Assembly (NCBI GenBank): GCA_036703255.1
Contig: DATNPL010000208.1
Span: 1 to 64,000 of the forward strand
Direction: 5' to 3'
Length of the DNA stretch: 64,000 nt
Origin: Drouetiella sp036703255
GTDB taxonomy: Bacteria > Cyanobacteriota > Cyanobacteriia > Elainellales > Elainellaceae
Position 1 is the first letter of the stretch, and each line of letters opens with the position of its first letter. Made by a program: the position numbers and the translations under genes. Shown here piece after piece: positions 1 through 9,579 of the stretch. Below the pieces are notes generated by a model. It was not told the DNA's origin. It was given only the letters and a program-made list of their open reading frames with translations, and did no database searches.

Positions 1-2
1 AT

Positions 3-149
3 GGCCTTGGCAGGAGCAGCAAAACAGCAAAACAGTTTACACTCCGCTTTGATGAATTGGGTTGTCGTCGCAACCTAATTTCCGATCGCCATCACCCTCC
101 TTCTGTTGAACCCCCATTTTTACTTTTTCAGCAAGCCCTAATTATGGTC
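3..149 (+). CDS. C-terminal fragment of an unidentified protein, open at the window edge
   Basis: A reading frame enters from the left edge and stops with TGA at 147-149, giving 48 residues that end ...QQALIMV. The composition (RFDELGCRRNL, HHPPSVEPPF) looks like ordinary protein, and no other frame here is open over the same span. I do not recognise the family; a transposase C-terminus is possible. The next 230 bases hold no gene, only a short TAGTTGC/GCAACTA inverted repeat near position 210. Confidence 0.3.
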
Positions 150-380
150 TGAAACCCTTGATTTCTCGTTGAGTCAAAAGTCTAGAACCGCGCAAAATCG
201 TTTGATATAGTTGCGTAAACTGCAACTATTCAAATTTTGGCTACTTTTCAGAACCTTTAGTGTGTGGGAATTTCAGCCTTAACGTTGTTTTTGTTCCATT
301 CATAAAACTACCCCGGTTACTGTTCGACGTTTGATTAGGGTAATTGAAGGGTTATTTCATCGTTTAAGATGCTCGCTCAA

Positions 381-3300
381 TCAGCGCTCAAACTGCTCAA
401 ATGTTTTTTCTAATCCATAAACTTCCATCTCAGTCAGTTGATCAATCAAATCAAGACATTGTGATTTAAGTCTAGAGTTTCTGGGACTCTGGCTGTAAAT
501 CTTTGCCAGTAATGGTGTGACTGAATCTGCTGCTAGATAAACTTGCTTGTTGCCCGTATTTTTCTCTTTAAGGCCATTGATGTAGCGATCGCACACTCGA
601 TAGGTCAAGTCTGGAACACTTGCTGTTGTCTCTTCCAAAGCTCGAATCAAATCATGGGAGTTGCGTTTGAAAGCAGGGCTTTGAACAAACTGATTGGCAA
701 GTTCAACATAGTGGCTCAGTTCATCCCTTTCCAAATGGAGGAAACATCTAGCAGCTTGATCACGCACAGTCTCATCGTCAGCGTAAAAGAGTTGGGTCAG
801 TGCCGTTTCACAGAATGCTCGAAAATGAGCAGAGCGGAAATTAGCCACAAATATTTTAGCTGCTCCTAATTGATGAGCAGTTGAACCTGACAAGCACCTC
901 GCAGCGAGTGGTTTTGCTTCTTCGATACTCAACGATGCAACACAGGCTTGCCGAGAACCTGCTTCTATAACTTGGGGAGCATCAGATGTAATCATCCGCT
1001 CAAGAATGGGACGGAGTATTTCAAAATGGGTTTGTATAGCGTAGTAGACAAACTGCTCAACAGTCCGTGCTCCAAGCAGTGAGTCTTCAGTATTGCAGAG
1101 TTCTAAAAATAAGTTGACTGCTAAATCACGGTCGTAGTTCAATAGAGCTATCAGAGCTTCTGCAACACAAGCTCTGATAGGAATAGACGGATCTTTGACC
1201 ATCGCTTTCAAAGCCTCCTGAAAATAGGAAGCATTGTTTTTATCAACGAAAAGTAGCTTAGCGATTGCGGTTGCTGTACTGCCTTTAACAGTATTTATTC
1301 CGATTGTTAGCAACCCTCCACCTGTCACATGCTCTGGAGATGGATCATGCAAGGCATACCAAATCAAGACCTTAAACACTTCTGGTGTCCAAGCGAGATC
1401 TGCCAATTTTCCGATGAGCCAAGTTAATGCTTTCCCATGAGGACGATTCGGCAATTGGTGGCAGCGCCGAACAAGCTGAATTGCGATTTCTACGTCAATG
1501 CCAACTTCAGCAACACTCCGTAAAACGGCATCAAAATAGCAAGGATTGGTATCATTCGGAAACTGCTGCGCCAAAACAGCAAACCGACCTGGTTGTTTCT
1601 TAACTTGATTCTCTAAAAGGCTAGCTAATTCACGTGCGTTGCCAACCCACTTTCCATTTCGCTCAAACCATGAAGACCTTTCATCACTGCGATAATGGGT
1701 GATCGCTTTCAACCACTGGGCATCAGTAAGCTTGTCTACAATTTGGCGAGGGACGGGAGAGTCAATAAAATCAGATTCAACAGCTCTAGGTGGCTCAATC
1801 TCTTCTGATGCATCCAGCAAACCGATTGCCCTGAATTTTCGCCTCCACTCTTGTAAACGCCGATTTACTAAAGCACTCCGCCGAGATGCTTCAATTGCAT
1901 CCAGTAAGACAAATTGTTCATATCCATACAACTTCAGACATGCCCGCAAATAATTTCGGTCTGAATTAGGATATATCTCCCAGCGATCGTAATAATTCAA
2001 CAATAAATCCTCAAGCCTCGCCGAGTTTGCCTCAGAGCAGTGAGGAGTGATTGCGATCAAAAGCTGTCGAGTAGCCCAGTGTAGAGCAGCATGGATGTTT
2101 CCGTTTTCACTTCCCGAATAACCAGTTTTCAAACGTATGGGATTTTCACAGAGATATGTAGCGGCTTCATCTGCAAATTTTGGTGCATTTGCAGTATAAG
2201 CATGAACTAATAGGTACTGAATAGTCTCAAACATTGAGTCATGAAGCTGTTGACTCACAAGTGCAGAAAATCTCTCAGGACATTTTACCGCAAAACTGCT
2301 TAATGCCTTTTCCATGCACTGCAATAATTGGTGCTCGGTATTGTATCCTCCTCCATAAGATTTGAACCACCAGACTGAATCTAGCCAGGGCAGCTTACCT
2401 TCACGTCTTGCAGTTAACTCCAGAACGCGCAGCATAAATGGGAGAATGTGCTGGACAAACGCCTCAGGAGCAGCCTGTGCAGCTTCTACTAGAACCGAGT
2501 CGTCAAATCTACTTTGAGGGAAGGTATCACTATTAAAATCAAACAGTCCAGGATCTTGAGCTGCAACAGCTAAATTTAACCATCGATCGAGGTAACACGC
2601 GATCGCTTCACAAGCCCAATCGGGATTCTTCTCCTTTAATGAATAGATTTGCAACCAGAAGTCTTCGCTTTCATTCACTATGCCTTCTTCTTGATCGCAA
2701 ATCCCCTCTTGAATCAGCCGCAGAAAAAACTCAAACAAGCATCTATTTCCTGCAAGTTCAGATTGGCGAATGAATTTTTTGAGGCGGGTTAACCAAATTT
2801 CTGACCTACTAATAAATGGTTCTATTAACTCCACTACTCGCTGCGGTGCTGAACCTTGAATCATTGACAAAATGGAAACTGCTTGCTCTACAAGTTCATC
2901 ATCTGCACCCTGTAACCAATGTTCAATAATGCCAAGAGAGTCCAAAAGCTCAAACCAACGCTCAGAACTCCGTAATACTCTCCAAACTTGCTGTTTAAGC
3001 GAATCGCGAGGTTCTCGAATTACGGATTCAAGAATTTTCCACTCTTCTACTGTTGGATTTGGCAGAGATGTCAACAGCGCAAAAATGACTTGTTTTAGAT
3101 GAAATCGAATATCAGGATTTTTCAAAAGCGTATCCAAATCGCTGATGTACTGTTCAAAATCAGCCTCACGTCCATGAATTAAAATTTGTCGCACTTGAGC
3201 GCGTTGAAACAAGTGCTGTTCGCCACTCTGCAAAAAGCTCAGCACACTGTAACCACGGGCGGCAAATCGACGGGCAAAGGCATAATCAAAGAAGGTTTCA

Positions 3301-4940
3301 TGAAAAAATCGAATTCGTTTCCCTTCCCATGCCAAGACATGCTCTGATGCCATAGCCCTCGCATCGTCTGCATAATCATCAACAGTATTCTCAGGAACAG
3401 ACAGTTCTTGGCTCTGTTTGCTGCTCATACGATCGCACAACAAGTCAATGACCTGTGTCCAGCATGTAGCACGGCCTAGCCTGCTTTTAACCCGCAACTC
3501 TTTGTGTTTCCAAAACTGCTCAAGTAAATCTTTAGCAGTTGTAAAGCTTAAAGTGTCAATGTTTGTGTTTTGAGCTACTTCGGCTAGTAAGCTGAGGTGA
3601 AGGGGAATAGACAAAAGATTTAATTGTTTATCTTTTAATCGAGTCGCGTCCAATCCGATTTCTGTAATAACTTCCTTCACTTTCACATGATTGAGTCGAT
3701 TTACAGAGAATGTGTCTGCAATCCCCTTTTCACCTGTCAGTTTTCTGAACCGTGAATCATTGTCTAAATCGAATTTGCGACAGACCAACAGTAAGCGCAT
3801 GTTTGAATACGCCTGAGCCTGCCTAATGATTTGTTCGATGCAGTCAAAAAATGTAGGGTTACGCCCAGAAACCAAACTGACTGCATCAATTTGGTCGATT
3901 ATCAAAACGCAGTTCCGACCTTGTGCGATCGTCGCTAAAACAACAGCCGGAGAACCGGGTAAACCGAGCTGCTGCCCAACTTTATCAGGCACCGGTTCTG
4001 GATTAAGGTTGTCAATGCGAAATGCCAATATCGGGAAACCTTGCTGACGGAGTTGCTCGACAACTTGCAGCGTTACCCCAGTCTTGCCAACCCCTGCTTC
4101 CCCAATCAGAAGAACACTGCGTTTTCCTTCAATAGAGGTCAATTGAGCAAGAGCACCTTGAACCTCGTCTCGTAGGATGGTGTGACCTGCGATCGCTATG
4201 TCCTGTAGAGAGGAAAGGTAGGAGTTGTTGACAGCTTGCACAGATGCAAGGACATGAGGATCTTTTCCCCACTGACGGCGGCAGAATCCGCGCTCATTCA
4301 AGTGGTGCCAAATGTCATGGGTCGTTAGATTATGATGAATTTTATCTAGAGCTAACTCCGCTAATTCAAGTCGGATAGCTGTGGCATCACCCTCCACTAG
4401 GGCTGCGATTCGACTTTCAACAGCATTCAGAAGAAATCCCTCGCTTACTGTTTCAACATGAATTCTTTGGAGTGCTTCGTAGGCTTCTAAAGGAGGACAG
4501 TTACCCCAAAGCTGGCAGAGCCTGCTGAAGTTGGTGGATTGTTGGTTAGATTTCAGAAACTCGCGATCAAATTCTGCCCATGAAACAGAATTTCTTGCGT
4601 GGTTAGTCAGTTCATTTAACTGATCCGCGTCTTGAGTAGACACAAAAACACAGCGGATATTTGGGTCATTAAGGCTCCTCCAAAAATCTGATAAGACCTG
4701 AACCTGATTGTTCTCTAAAGCACTCAATGTCCAGTGCCCAAGTCCTGTTTTCTGGCGTTTAACTTGATGACACTCTAACTGATTGTCACGGTGTAAGAGA
4801 AACTCAAAAGCATCCTCTCCTGGTTTCTCAAGACGAATAGACTCTGCTTTCTCATCCATAACATCGAGCATGCATGAGACCGTCCAGCGACCTTCATAGC
4901 GATTGCCAAGCTTGTCAGTTGCTCCACCAGGTAAAGGCAT
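381..4940 (-). CDS. Giant STAND NTPase with N-terminal Cap4-like nuclease domain; candidate anti-phage protein
   Basis: A 1519-aa protein. Residues 1-70 resemble the Cap4/DUF4297 double-strand DNA nuclease fold: an early GATDKLGNRYEG segment, acidic E42-D43, and a Q59-V60-K61 motif after a beta strand, as in PD-(D/E)xK enzymes with QxK. A P-loop NTPase of STAND type follows, with Walker A GEAGVGKT near residue 280 and Walker B VLIIDQID near residue 345. The C-terminal 900 residues are helical and repeat-like (HEAT/TPR-like), the usual sensor part. This order matches Avs-type proteins, which bind a phage protein, oligomerise and cut DNA. It stands alone on its strand with a 760-bp gene-less upstream region. 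Domain order is clear; the defence role is inferred, and the sensed ligand is unknown. Confidence 0.7.
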   Translation of the reverse strand: MPLPGGATDKLGNRYEGRWTVSCMLDVMDEKAESIRLEKPGEDAFEFLLHRDNQLECHQVKRQKTGLGHWTLSALENNQVQVLSDFWRSLNDPNIRCVFVSTQDADQLNELTNHARNSVSWAEFDREFLKSNQQSTNFSRLCQLWGNCPPLEAYEALQRIHVETVSEGFLLNAVESRIAALVEGDATAIRLELAELALDKIHHNLTTHDIWHHLNERGFCRRQWGKDPHVLASVQAVNNSYLSSLQDIAIAGHTILRDEVQGALAQLTSIEGKRSVLLIGEAGVGKTGVTLQVVEQLRQQGFPILAFRIDNLNPEPVPDKVGQQLGLPGSPAVVLATIAQGRNCVLIIDQIDAVSLVSGRNPTFFDCIEQIIRQAQAYSNMRLLLVCRKFDLDNDSRFRKLTGEKGIADTFSVNRLNHVKVKEVITEIGLDATRLKDKQLNLLSIPLHLSLLAEVAQNTNIDTLSFTTAKDLLEQFWKHKELRVKSRLGRATCWTQVIDLLCDRMSSKQSQELSVPENTVDDYADDARAMASEHVLAWEGKRIRFFHETFFDYAFARRFAARGYSVLSFLQSGEQHLFQRAQVRQILIHGREADFEQYISDLDTLLKNPDIRFHLKQVIFALLTSLPNPTVEEWKILESVIREPRDSLKQQVWRVLRSSERWFELLDSLGIIEHWLQGADDELVEQAVSILSMIQGSAPQRVVELIEPFISRSEIWLTRLKKFIRQSELAGNRCLFEFFLRLIQEGICDQEEGIVNESEDFWLQIYSLKEKNPDWACEAIACYLDRWLNLAVAAQDPGLFDFNSDTFPQSRFDDSVLVEAAQAAPEAFVQHILPFMLRVLELTARREGKLPWLDSVWWFKSYGGGYNTEHQLLQCMEKALSSFAVKCPERFSALVSQQLHDSMFETIQYLLVHAYTANAPKFADEAATYLCENPIRLKTGYSGSENGNIHAALHWATRQLLIAITPHCSEANSARLEDLLLNYYDRWEIYPNSDRNYLRACLKLYGYEQFVLLDAIEASRRSALVNRRLQEWRRKFRAIGLLDASEEIEPPRAVESDFIDSPVPRQIVDKLTDAQWLKAITHYRSDERSSWFERNGKWVGNARELASLLENQVKKQPGRFAVLAQQFPNDTNPCYFDAVLRSVAEVGIDVEIAIQLVRRCHQLPNRPHGKALTWLIGKLADLAWTPEVFKVLIWYALHDPSPEHVTGGGLLTIGINTVKGSTATAIAKLLFVDKNNASYFQEALKAMVKDPSIPIRACVAEALIALLNYDRDLAVNLFLELCNTEDSLLGARTVEQFVYYAIQTHFEILRPILERMITSDAPQVIEAGSRQACVASLSIEEAKPLAARCLSGSTAHQLGAAKIFVANFRSAHFRAFCETALTQLFYADDETVRDQAARCFLHLERDELSHYVELANQFVQSPAFKRNSHDLIRALEETTASVPDLTYRVCDRYINGLKEKNTGNKQVYLAADSVTPLLAKIYSQSPRNSRLKSQCLDLIDQLTEMEVYGLEKTFEQFER

Positions 4941-5702
4941 ATCAGTCCAAATTCACTTCGGGCTATTTTTACAGATAGCTAAGCAGAGGTAGTCAGCAAT
5001 TCTACTCCTAGAACTGTCCCTCAATTGACTAGAGCTATCATAGCCACTTTTCAAGTCTAGAGCGAGTTTAGAGACTTTTTGCATAACTTATTTGCCCATA
5101 GTATGGGAATCAGTATTTTGTAGGATTGCGACCATTGTTCATTTACTGAGTGGTTTTTTACCCTTATCATATGAGCTATTTCTGTACCTCTTTTCTGAGG
5201 AACCTTTTCGTCTAGATGCTGTAGGTTTGCTGTCCCTGCACCAGCCGCTGAGAGGCTAACTCTGATCAGTGACGCTCGATTGTATCTCTGTTATTACCTC
5301 TACATCTGGGGATGTCAAGCCGGGAGGTTACTGTGACTGCTCCGATCGCAGGTTGTTCCATCCAATGCAAGCGATCGAGACGATAAATCCAAAGCTTTCA
5401 TCCTATTGTCCCAAGCTTGCAATGCTGCTCATGTCATTTGTGAGGTATTCTGAACTGAATTAAGATGTTACTACCATGAAATTTTGCCCTAATAATGTAG
5501 CTAATGGCAGATCAGTTTGATATGGCAAGGATGCGTCGCCAGTGGTAAAACGGGAAACGGTTGTTGGACGCAGGAGTAGCGGATCAAGATAGAGTAGATG
5601 TAGAAAGTAGAGATTCTTGACTTGCAATAAGCTTTGAAAAGAAAAATAAAGAGAGTTGCTAGCCTCGCAATTAATTAGAGAGAGGGGTTGAGCCGAGATA
5701 CG
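4941..5702. other. Gene-less stretch between the STAND gene and the IS1182 element
   Basis: No convincing gene. A 64-codon plus-strand frame at 5269-5463 and a 126-codon minus-strand frame at 5460-5840 have no recognisable composition, and the second crosses the IS boundary. The part nearest 4941 should hold the promoter of the STAND gene; I see no clear operator in it. Confidence 0.5.
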
Positions 5703-7522
5703 GATACCGTTGGCGAATTCATCAGAGAAAAATAGTAAGAAATGGTAAGCAAGCTGAGAAACGCCAGAATCGCGAGTCAGGATTAAAGCATAGGAGTATT
5801 GAGTAGGAGAACTCTGTTCTGTCACTCCATCCTGAAGCAATTCCTTTTATCCCAGAGGAAACAGCTCGCGTCGCTCGTGCCGCTTTTCCTAAGGGCAATT
5901 TGTACATGCAAATGCGGGATGAATTGGGGACATTTTACAAAGATGAAGATTTTGCTCACCTCTATCCCCGTCGAGGACAATCGGCAGCAGCCCCTTGGCG
6001 ACTCGCTTTAATCACCATCCTGCAATTTGTGGAAAATTTATCTGATCGGCAGGCAGCAGAAGCCGTGCGGGCGCGGATTGATTGGAAATATGCCCTGTCG
6101 ATGGAACTGACTGACACTGGATTTGATTACTCTGTTCTCAGTGAGTTTCGCCATCGTCTGTTGGCAGGGAAGTCAGAGCACTATTTATTGGATGCAATGG
6201 TACGGTGCTTCACTGAGCGAAAATTAATTAAAGATCGAGGCAAACAACGCACCGATTCAACCCACGTGTTGGCAGTCGTCCGAGATTTGACCCGGGTTGA
6301 GCATATTGGTGAAACCCTACGTCATGCCCTCAATGAACTAGCAATTGTTGCACCAGAGTGGTTAGTTCAGCATGTCCCTCAGACATGGTATGACCGCTAT
6401 GGCAAACGGTTTGAGGAATCTCGTTTGCCCAGACTAATTGCAGAGCGAGAGACGCTAACGACAGCTATCGGCACCGATGGATTTCAACTGCTTGATAGGA
6501 TTTATCAGCCAGACACACCCAGCCTTGTGCAATTGTCAACAGCGGTAGAACTGCTGCGGCAAGTATGGCTTCAGCAGTTCTATGCGCCAAACGAGAAGGT
6601 GCAGCTACGCGAGGCGAAGGATAGCCCTCCGGGTGCCCTCCGCATCCGCTCTGTCTATGACATGGAGGCTCGTCACAGCATTAAACGGTCTACAGAATGG
6701 ACAGGATATAAAGTTCATTTGACAGAAACGTGTGACAGTGAATCACCCCGGTTAATTACAAACACAGAAACTACAGAAGCAACGACCCAAGACCAATCGG
6801 TTGTTAAGAATATTCACAAGGCATTGAAGCGAAAAGGAATGCTGCCGAAACAACATATTGTTGACCAAGGATACATGTCTGCTCATTTGATTGCCACGAG
6901 CCAGCAAGAGTATGAAGTTGAGTTGTTGGGACCCGTTGCTATGGATGTACGTTGGCAAGCCAAGGCAGGAGAGGGCTTTAGTTTATCTGACTTTCAAGTC
7001 AACTGGAAACGGAAAACAGTTCGCTGTCCTCGGGGGAAGCGTAGTCACCTTTGGAAACCAGGACAGGATAGCTTTGGCAATCCGATCATTCATGTAGAGT
7101 TTCGCAAACCAGACTGTGCTAAATGTCCTGTTAGAAGTCAATGTACTCGTTCAGTGACTCAACCTCGAGGAATTACTCTAAAAGCTCAAGAAGATTATGA
7201 GGCATTGCGAATGGCTCGAACCCGACAGCAAACAGACTCCTTTAAGCAAGAATACGCCATTCGCTCAGGTGTGGAAGGGAGTTTGTCCCAAGGCATTCGC
7301 GCTTTTCACTTGCGCTCCTGTCGCTATATTGGTTTGGCTAAAGCCCGCCTCCAGCATATTATGACAGCGGCGGCTCTCAATGTTGTCCGAGCCGTTGCTT
7401 GGTTAGAGGGCATTCCCTTGGCTAAAACCCGACAATCGCATTTTGCTCGGTTAAATCCGTCCTTGCCTGACCTTCAAAGCGAACCCGTAACTACCCCTGC
7501 TTAGCAATTCGCCAACGGTATC
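5703..7522 (+). mobile_element. Complete IS1182-family insertion sequence
   Basis: The ends are defined directly by sequence. The left terminal repeat GATACCGTTGGCGAATT (5703-5719) is the exact reverse complement of the right one (7506-7522), 17 of 17 bases. The seven bases AGATACG lie immediately outside both ends (5696-5702 and 7523-7529), a perfect target-site duplication. The 1820-bp element carries a single transposase gene whose stop codon is almost at the right repeat. Intact repeats plus an uninterrupted transposase suggest a recent insertion. Flanking DNA rejoined at AGATACG does not form a gene that I recognise. Confidence 0.9.
5819..7504 (+). CDS. IS1182-family transposase (DDE)
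   Basis: The protein follows the IS1182 pattern: an N-terminal FIPEETARVARAAFPKGN segment, then RDELGTFYKDEDF and LQFVENLSDRQAAEAVR, a central catalytic core, and a Cys-rich zinc-like patch (CAKC...C). The first conventional starts are TTG 5900 or ATG 5906, but family sequence continues upstream in frame (LSLHPEAIPFIPE) to CTG 5819. That CTG has a good Shine-Dalgarno AGGAGA at 5805-5810, eight bases away, and family members usually begin MSLHP. I therefore choose CTG 5819, giving about 561 aa. An ATG-to-CTG change in this copy would weaken expression. Family call firm, start moderately sure. Confidence 0.88.
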   Translation: MSLHPEAIPFIPEETARVARAAFPKGNLYMQMRDELGTFYKDEDFAHLYPRRGQSAAAPWRLALITILQFVENLSDRQAAEAVRARIDWKYALSMELTDTGFDYSVLSEFRHRLLAGKSEHYLLDAMVRCFTERKLIKDRGKQRTDSTHVLAVVRDLTRVEHIGETLRHALNELAIVAPEWLVQHVPQTWYDRYGKRFEESRLPRLIAERETLTTAIGTDGFQLLDRIYQPDTPSLVQLSTAVELLRQVWLQQFYAPNEKVQLREAKDSPPGALRIRSVYDMEARHSIKRSTEWTGYKVHLTETCDSESPRLITNTETTEATTQDQSVVKNIHKALKRKGMLPKQHIVDQGYMSAHLIATSQQEYEVELLGPVAMDVRWQAKAGEGFSLSDFQVNWKRKTVRCPRGKRSHLWKPGQDSFGNPIIHVEFRKPDCAKCPVRSQCTRSVTQPRGITLKAQEDYEALRMARTRQQTDSFKQEYAIRSGVEGSLSQGIRAFHLRSCRYIGLAKARLQHIMTAAALNVVRAVAWLEGIPLAKTRQSHFARLNPSLPDLQSEPVTTPA

Positions 7523-7881
7523 AGATACGTGCGAAATAGTACCACACAGCACTGAAAGGCTCGAAATCTCGTAGCTAAATCGGTGCTAAGTTGGTTAAAA
7601 GCCGCGACCCCTGAAGTCATCACTACAAGAGCTTTTCAAGTTTTTGTGGCACTGTTTTACGCTTACCTCGGCTCGACCCCAATCTAGGCTTCAGATCCCC
7701 ATGCCAGAGCTTTCTGCACGACCTAACACAGAAGTTTTGTAAACAGGCGGTGGCGGCGTTAGTAAGACTGATTATCAGTCGAGCATGACCATACAGACCC
7801 AGCTCAATAACCAGACGATCGCCAATTATTACGAGGCTCAGTTGCAGCCGACAGGATGGACGCGATGTGCAGATGGGAAAA
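7523..7881. other. Gene-less stretch between the IS element and the ferredoxin gene
   Basis: Begins with the right copy of the AGATACG target duplication. No open frame of credible composition was found. A short plus-strand frame at 7786 is broken and may be a relic. Confidence 0.4.
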
Positions 7882-7928
7882 TGAATCCGTTTCCGTGAAT
7901 CTTATAGACATTCACTGAAACGGATTCA
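7882..7928 (-). terminator. Near-perfect hairpin at the end of the ferredoxin gene
   Basis: Arms 7882-7900 and 7910-7928 pair over 19 bases with one mismatch, around a 9-base loop. The right arm contains the last codons and stop of the ferredoxin gene (NPFQ-stop), so the transcript would fold on its own 3' end. On the minus strand the stem is followed by ATTTTCCC, a weak U-tract. Probably the terminator of the two-gene unit; an mRNA-stabilising stem is the alternative. Confidence 0.5.
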
Positions 7929-8223
7929 CATACAAATCTGTTTGACACTCTACGCCGACTTCAAGACGACAATCGGATTTCGCATAAGCTACGCACAGCA
8001 GAACGTACCCAGATGCCAAATGCTTTGGCTGCAAACAGCGGGCTTCTGCCTGGTCTATTTCTCCCTCAATGAGTTTGGCAGCGCAGGTGATGCAGACTCC
8101 ATAGCGGCATCCAACCGGCAACTGTAACCCAGCTTGCTCAATAGCATCCAAAATATATTGATGCGCAGGGACATCAATTGTGAGGCTGCCCCGATTCACC
8201 AACTCAATGCGATAGGTTTCCAC
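7912..8223 (-). CDS. Plant-type 2Fe-2S ferredoxin
   Basis: 103 aa with the ligand pattern of plant-type ferredoxins: Cys39, Cys44, Cys47 and Cys77 (C-x4-C-x2-C-x29-C) within GCRYGVCITCAAKL and YVLLCVAY. It would carry single electrons in the cytoplasm. Its start lies three bases after the stop of the upstream methanethiol oxidase gene, so the two are almost certainly co-transcribed. That suggests this ferredoxin accepts electrons from, or otherwise serves, that oxidase rather than photosystem I. The C-terminal tail VECQTDLYVNPFQ is slightly longer than in PetF. Family firm; the partner role is inferred from position. Confidence 0.88.
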   Translation of the reverse strand: METYRIELVNRGSLTIDVPAHQYILDAIEQAGLQLPVGCRYGVCITCAAKLIEGEIDQAEARCLQPKHLASGYVLLCVAYAKSDCRLEVGVECQTDLYVNPFQ

Positions 8224-8226
8224 AGT

Positions 8227-9579
8227 TTAGACCCAGATATCCGACGTGCAATCTCCTCCGGGATAGCGCATCTCATGGGCACGGGCAGCACCCTTCGGCT
8301 CTTTGCCAAAATCAACGTAGAAGTTTTCCTCGATCGCTAGTCCTCCTGTCTCAGTGTCGCAGTTAATCTGCAACATGTAAGACCCTGCTTTGTTCATATC
8401 TGGATAGAACTGATTATCCCAAGTGCTAAACAGCGAACTGGTGACATACAGTCGCTTACCATCTAAACTCAATTGCAGCATTTGCGGCCCTCCTACTAGC
8501 TTTTGCCCCTTCACCTCAGGGCTGTTGCCCAGTAAGCCACCGCACCACACTTGCCCTGTCAATTGAGGATGACCTGGATCGCTGATGTCATACTGGCGAA
8601 TGTCACCGTGCAACCAATTCGAGAAGTAGAGATAGCGATCGTCGAGTGAAATCAGCAGATCGGTAATCAACGACGGTACCGGGAAGGACCATCCCTCCAG
8701 CTCTACAGCAGGCACATCAATGACTTTATTCACCTGCCACTGTTCATCATGCTGATACCAGTGCCAAATATTACTGCTCAGAGCTGCACCCACATAGCCA
8801 TGCGTACTGTCAGGATTGTGATGAAAACGGACTTCTAGGGGAATGAGTCCCTCTGTGCCTAGATCAGCGGTTTGAATGATTTCCTGCTGCTGCCAGTCCC
8901 AAAAGTGGAGACGCTGCCCATAGTTACCTGCCGAGACATCCTCCAGATTAAAACCAGGATAGAACGTCTTAGGAGCAGCCCATTCGCTGCTCACCATCAC
9001 ATTATGCCGAGGCTGATACCAAAAATCATAGTTAAACTGCATTGCCTCGGCTTGATGCTCCCACCGTCCTGCAATGTCGAAGTTTTCGTCTAACAGCAGA
9101 AAACCACCAGGTGCATTGCCTTCGCTGTCTCCTAACATAGAAATCATCACCTGACCGTTAGCCAGACAGTGAACGGTATGGGGAGCAGTAAGATTGACTT
9201 TGGCTTTAATGTCCTCCGGCTCAATTACTTTGTGGATTTTAGGAGCTTGACTATCAGCAGAATCTACAATGTAAATCCGACTGGAGCGAATGCCTGGAAT
9301 TACTAAGAACCTGCGGGATTTGCGAATATCTTCATGGCACGAGCTACAAGTATTCCAACCAAAGTGATGTAGTTCGTCGCCAATATAAGGCATTGGCAAT
9401 CGATGAATCACCTGAGAGTAAGTTGGCGAGTGCGGGTCAACATCTACGGTTGCAAGATAATCCGGTTCTTCAACACCTGAGCCAGTGTAGAGGGCGATCG
9501 TGTAAAGCAACTTCTCAGATTCTGCCTGCATTGCCACTTCTGGAGAGGAGTATCCAGGTCCGCAGCATTCATGTGCCAT
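8227..9579 (-). CDS. Selenium-binding protein / methanethiol oxidase (SELENBP1 family)
   Basis: 450 aa, full length for the SBP56 family. Members oxidise methanethiol to formaldehyde, hydrogen sulfide and hydrogen peroxide. Visible hallmarks are the CSSCHE motif at residues 78-83 after HHFGWN, the LTAPHTVHCLANGQVMIS block, the repeated His-rich beta-propeller strands (HHNPDSTHGYVGAALSS, DLLISLDDRYLYFSNWLHGD) and the C-terminal AHEMRYPGGDCTSDIW. N-terminal MAHECCGPGY is also typical. It is the first gene of a two-gene unit with the downstream ferredoxin. Upstream lies a strong hairpin (9806-9840). In this setting it may detoxify or use methylated sulfur compounds. Family call firm; the exact substrate is not shown by sequence. 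Confidence 0.92.
   Translation of the reverse strand: MAHECCGPGYSSPEVAMQAESEKLLYTIALYTGSGVEEPDYLATVDVDPHSPTYSQVIHRLPMPYIGDELHHFGWNTCSSCHEDIRKSRRFLVIPGIRSSRIYIVDSADSQAPKIHKVIEPEDIKAKVNLTAPHTVHCLANGQVMISMLGDSEGNAPGGFLLLDENFDIAGRWEHQAEAMQFNYDFWYQPRHNVMVSSEWAAPKTFYPGFNLEDVSAGNYGQRLHFWDWQQQEIIQTADLGTEGLIPLEVRFHHNPDSTHGYVGAALSSNIWHWYQHDEQWQVNKVIDVPAVELEGWSFPVPSLITDLLISLDDRYLYFSNWLHGDIRQYDISDPGHPQLTGQVWCGGLLGNSPEVKGQKLVGGPQMLQLSLDGKRLYVTSSLFSTWDNQFYPDMNKAGSYMLQINCDTETGGLAIEENFYVDFGKEPKGAARAHEMRYPGGDCTSDIWV

Noticed and set aside
5460..5840. 126-codon minus-strand frame across the left end of the IS1182 element
   Set aside because: It crosses the exact element boundary and its composition is not protein-like.
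7786..7899. Apparent small plus-strand peptide ending at the ferredoxin hairpin
   Set aside because: The frame that looks protein-like needs a one-base change; as written, it is out of phase.
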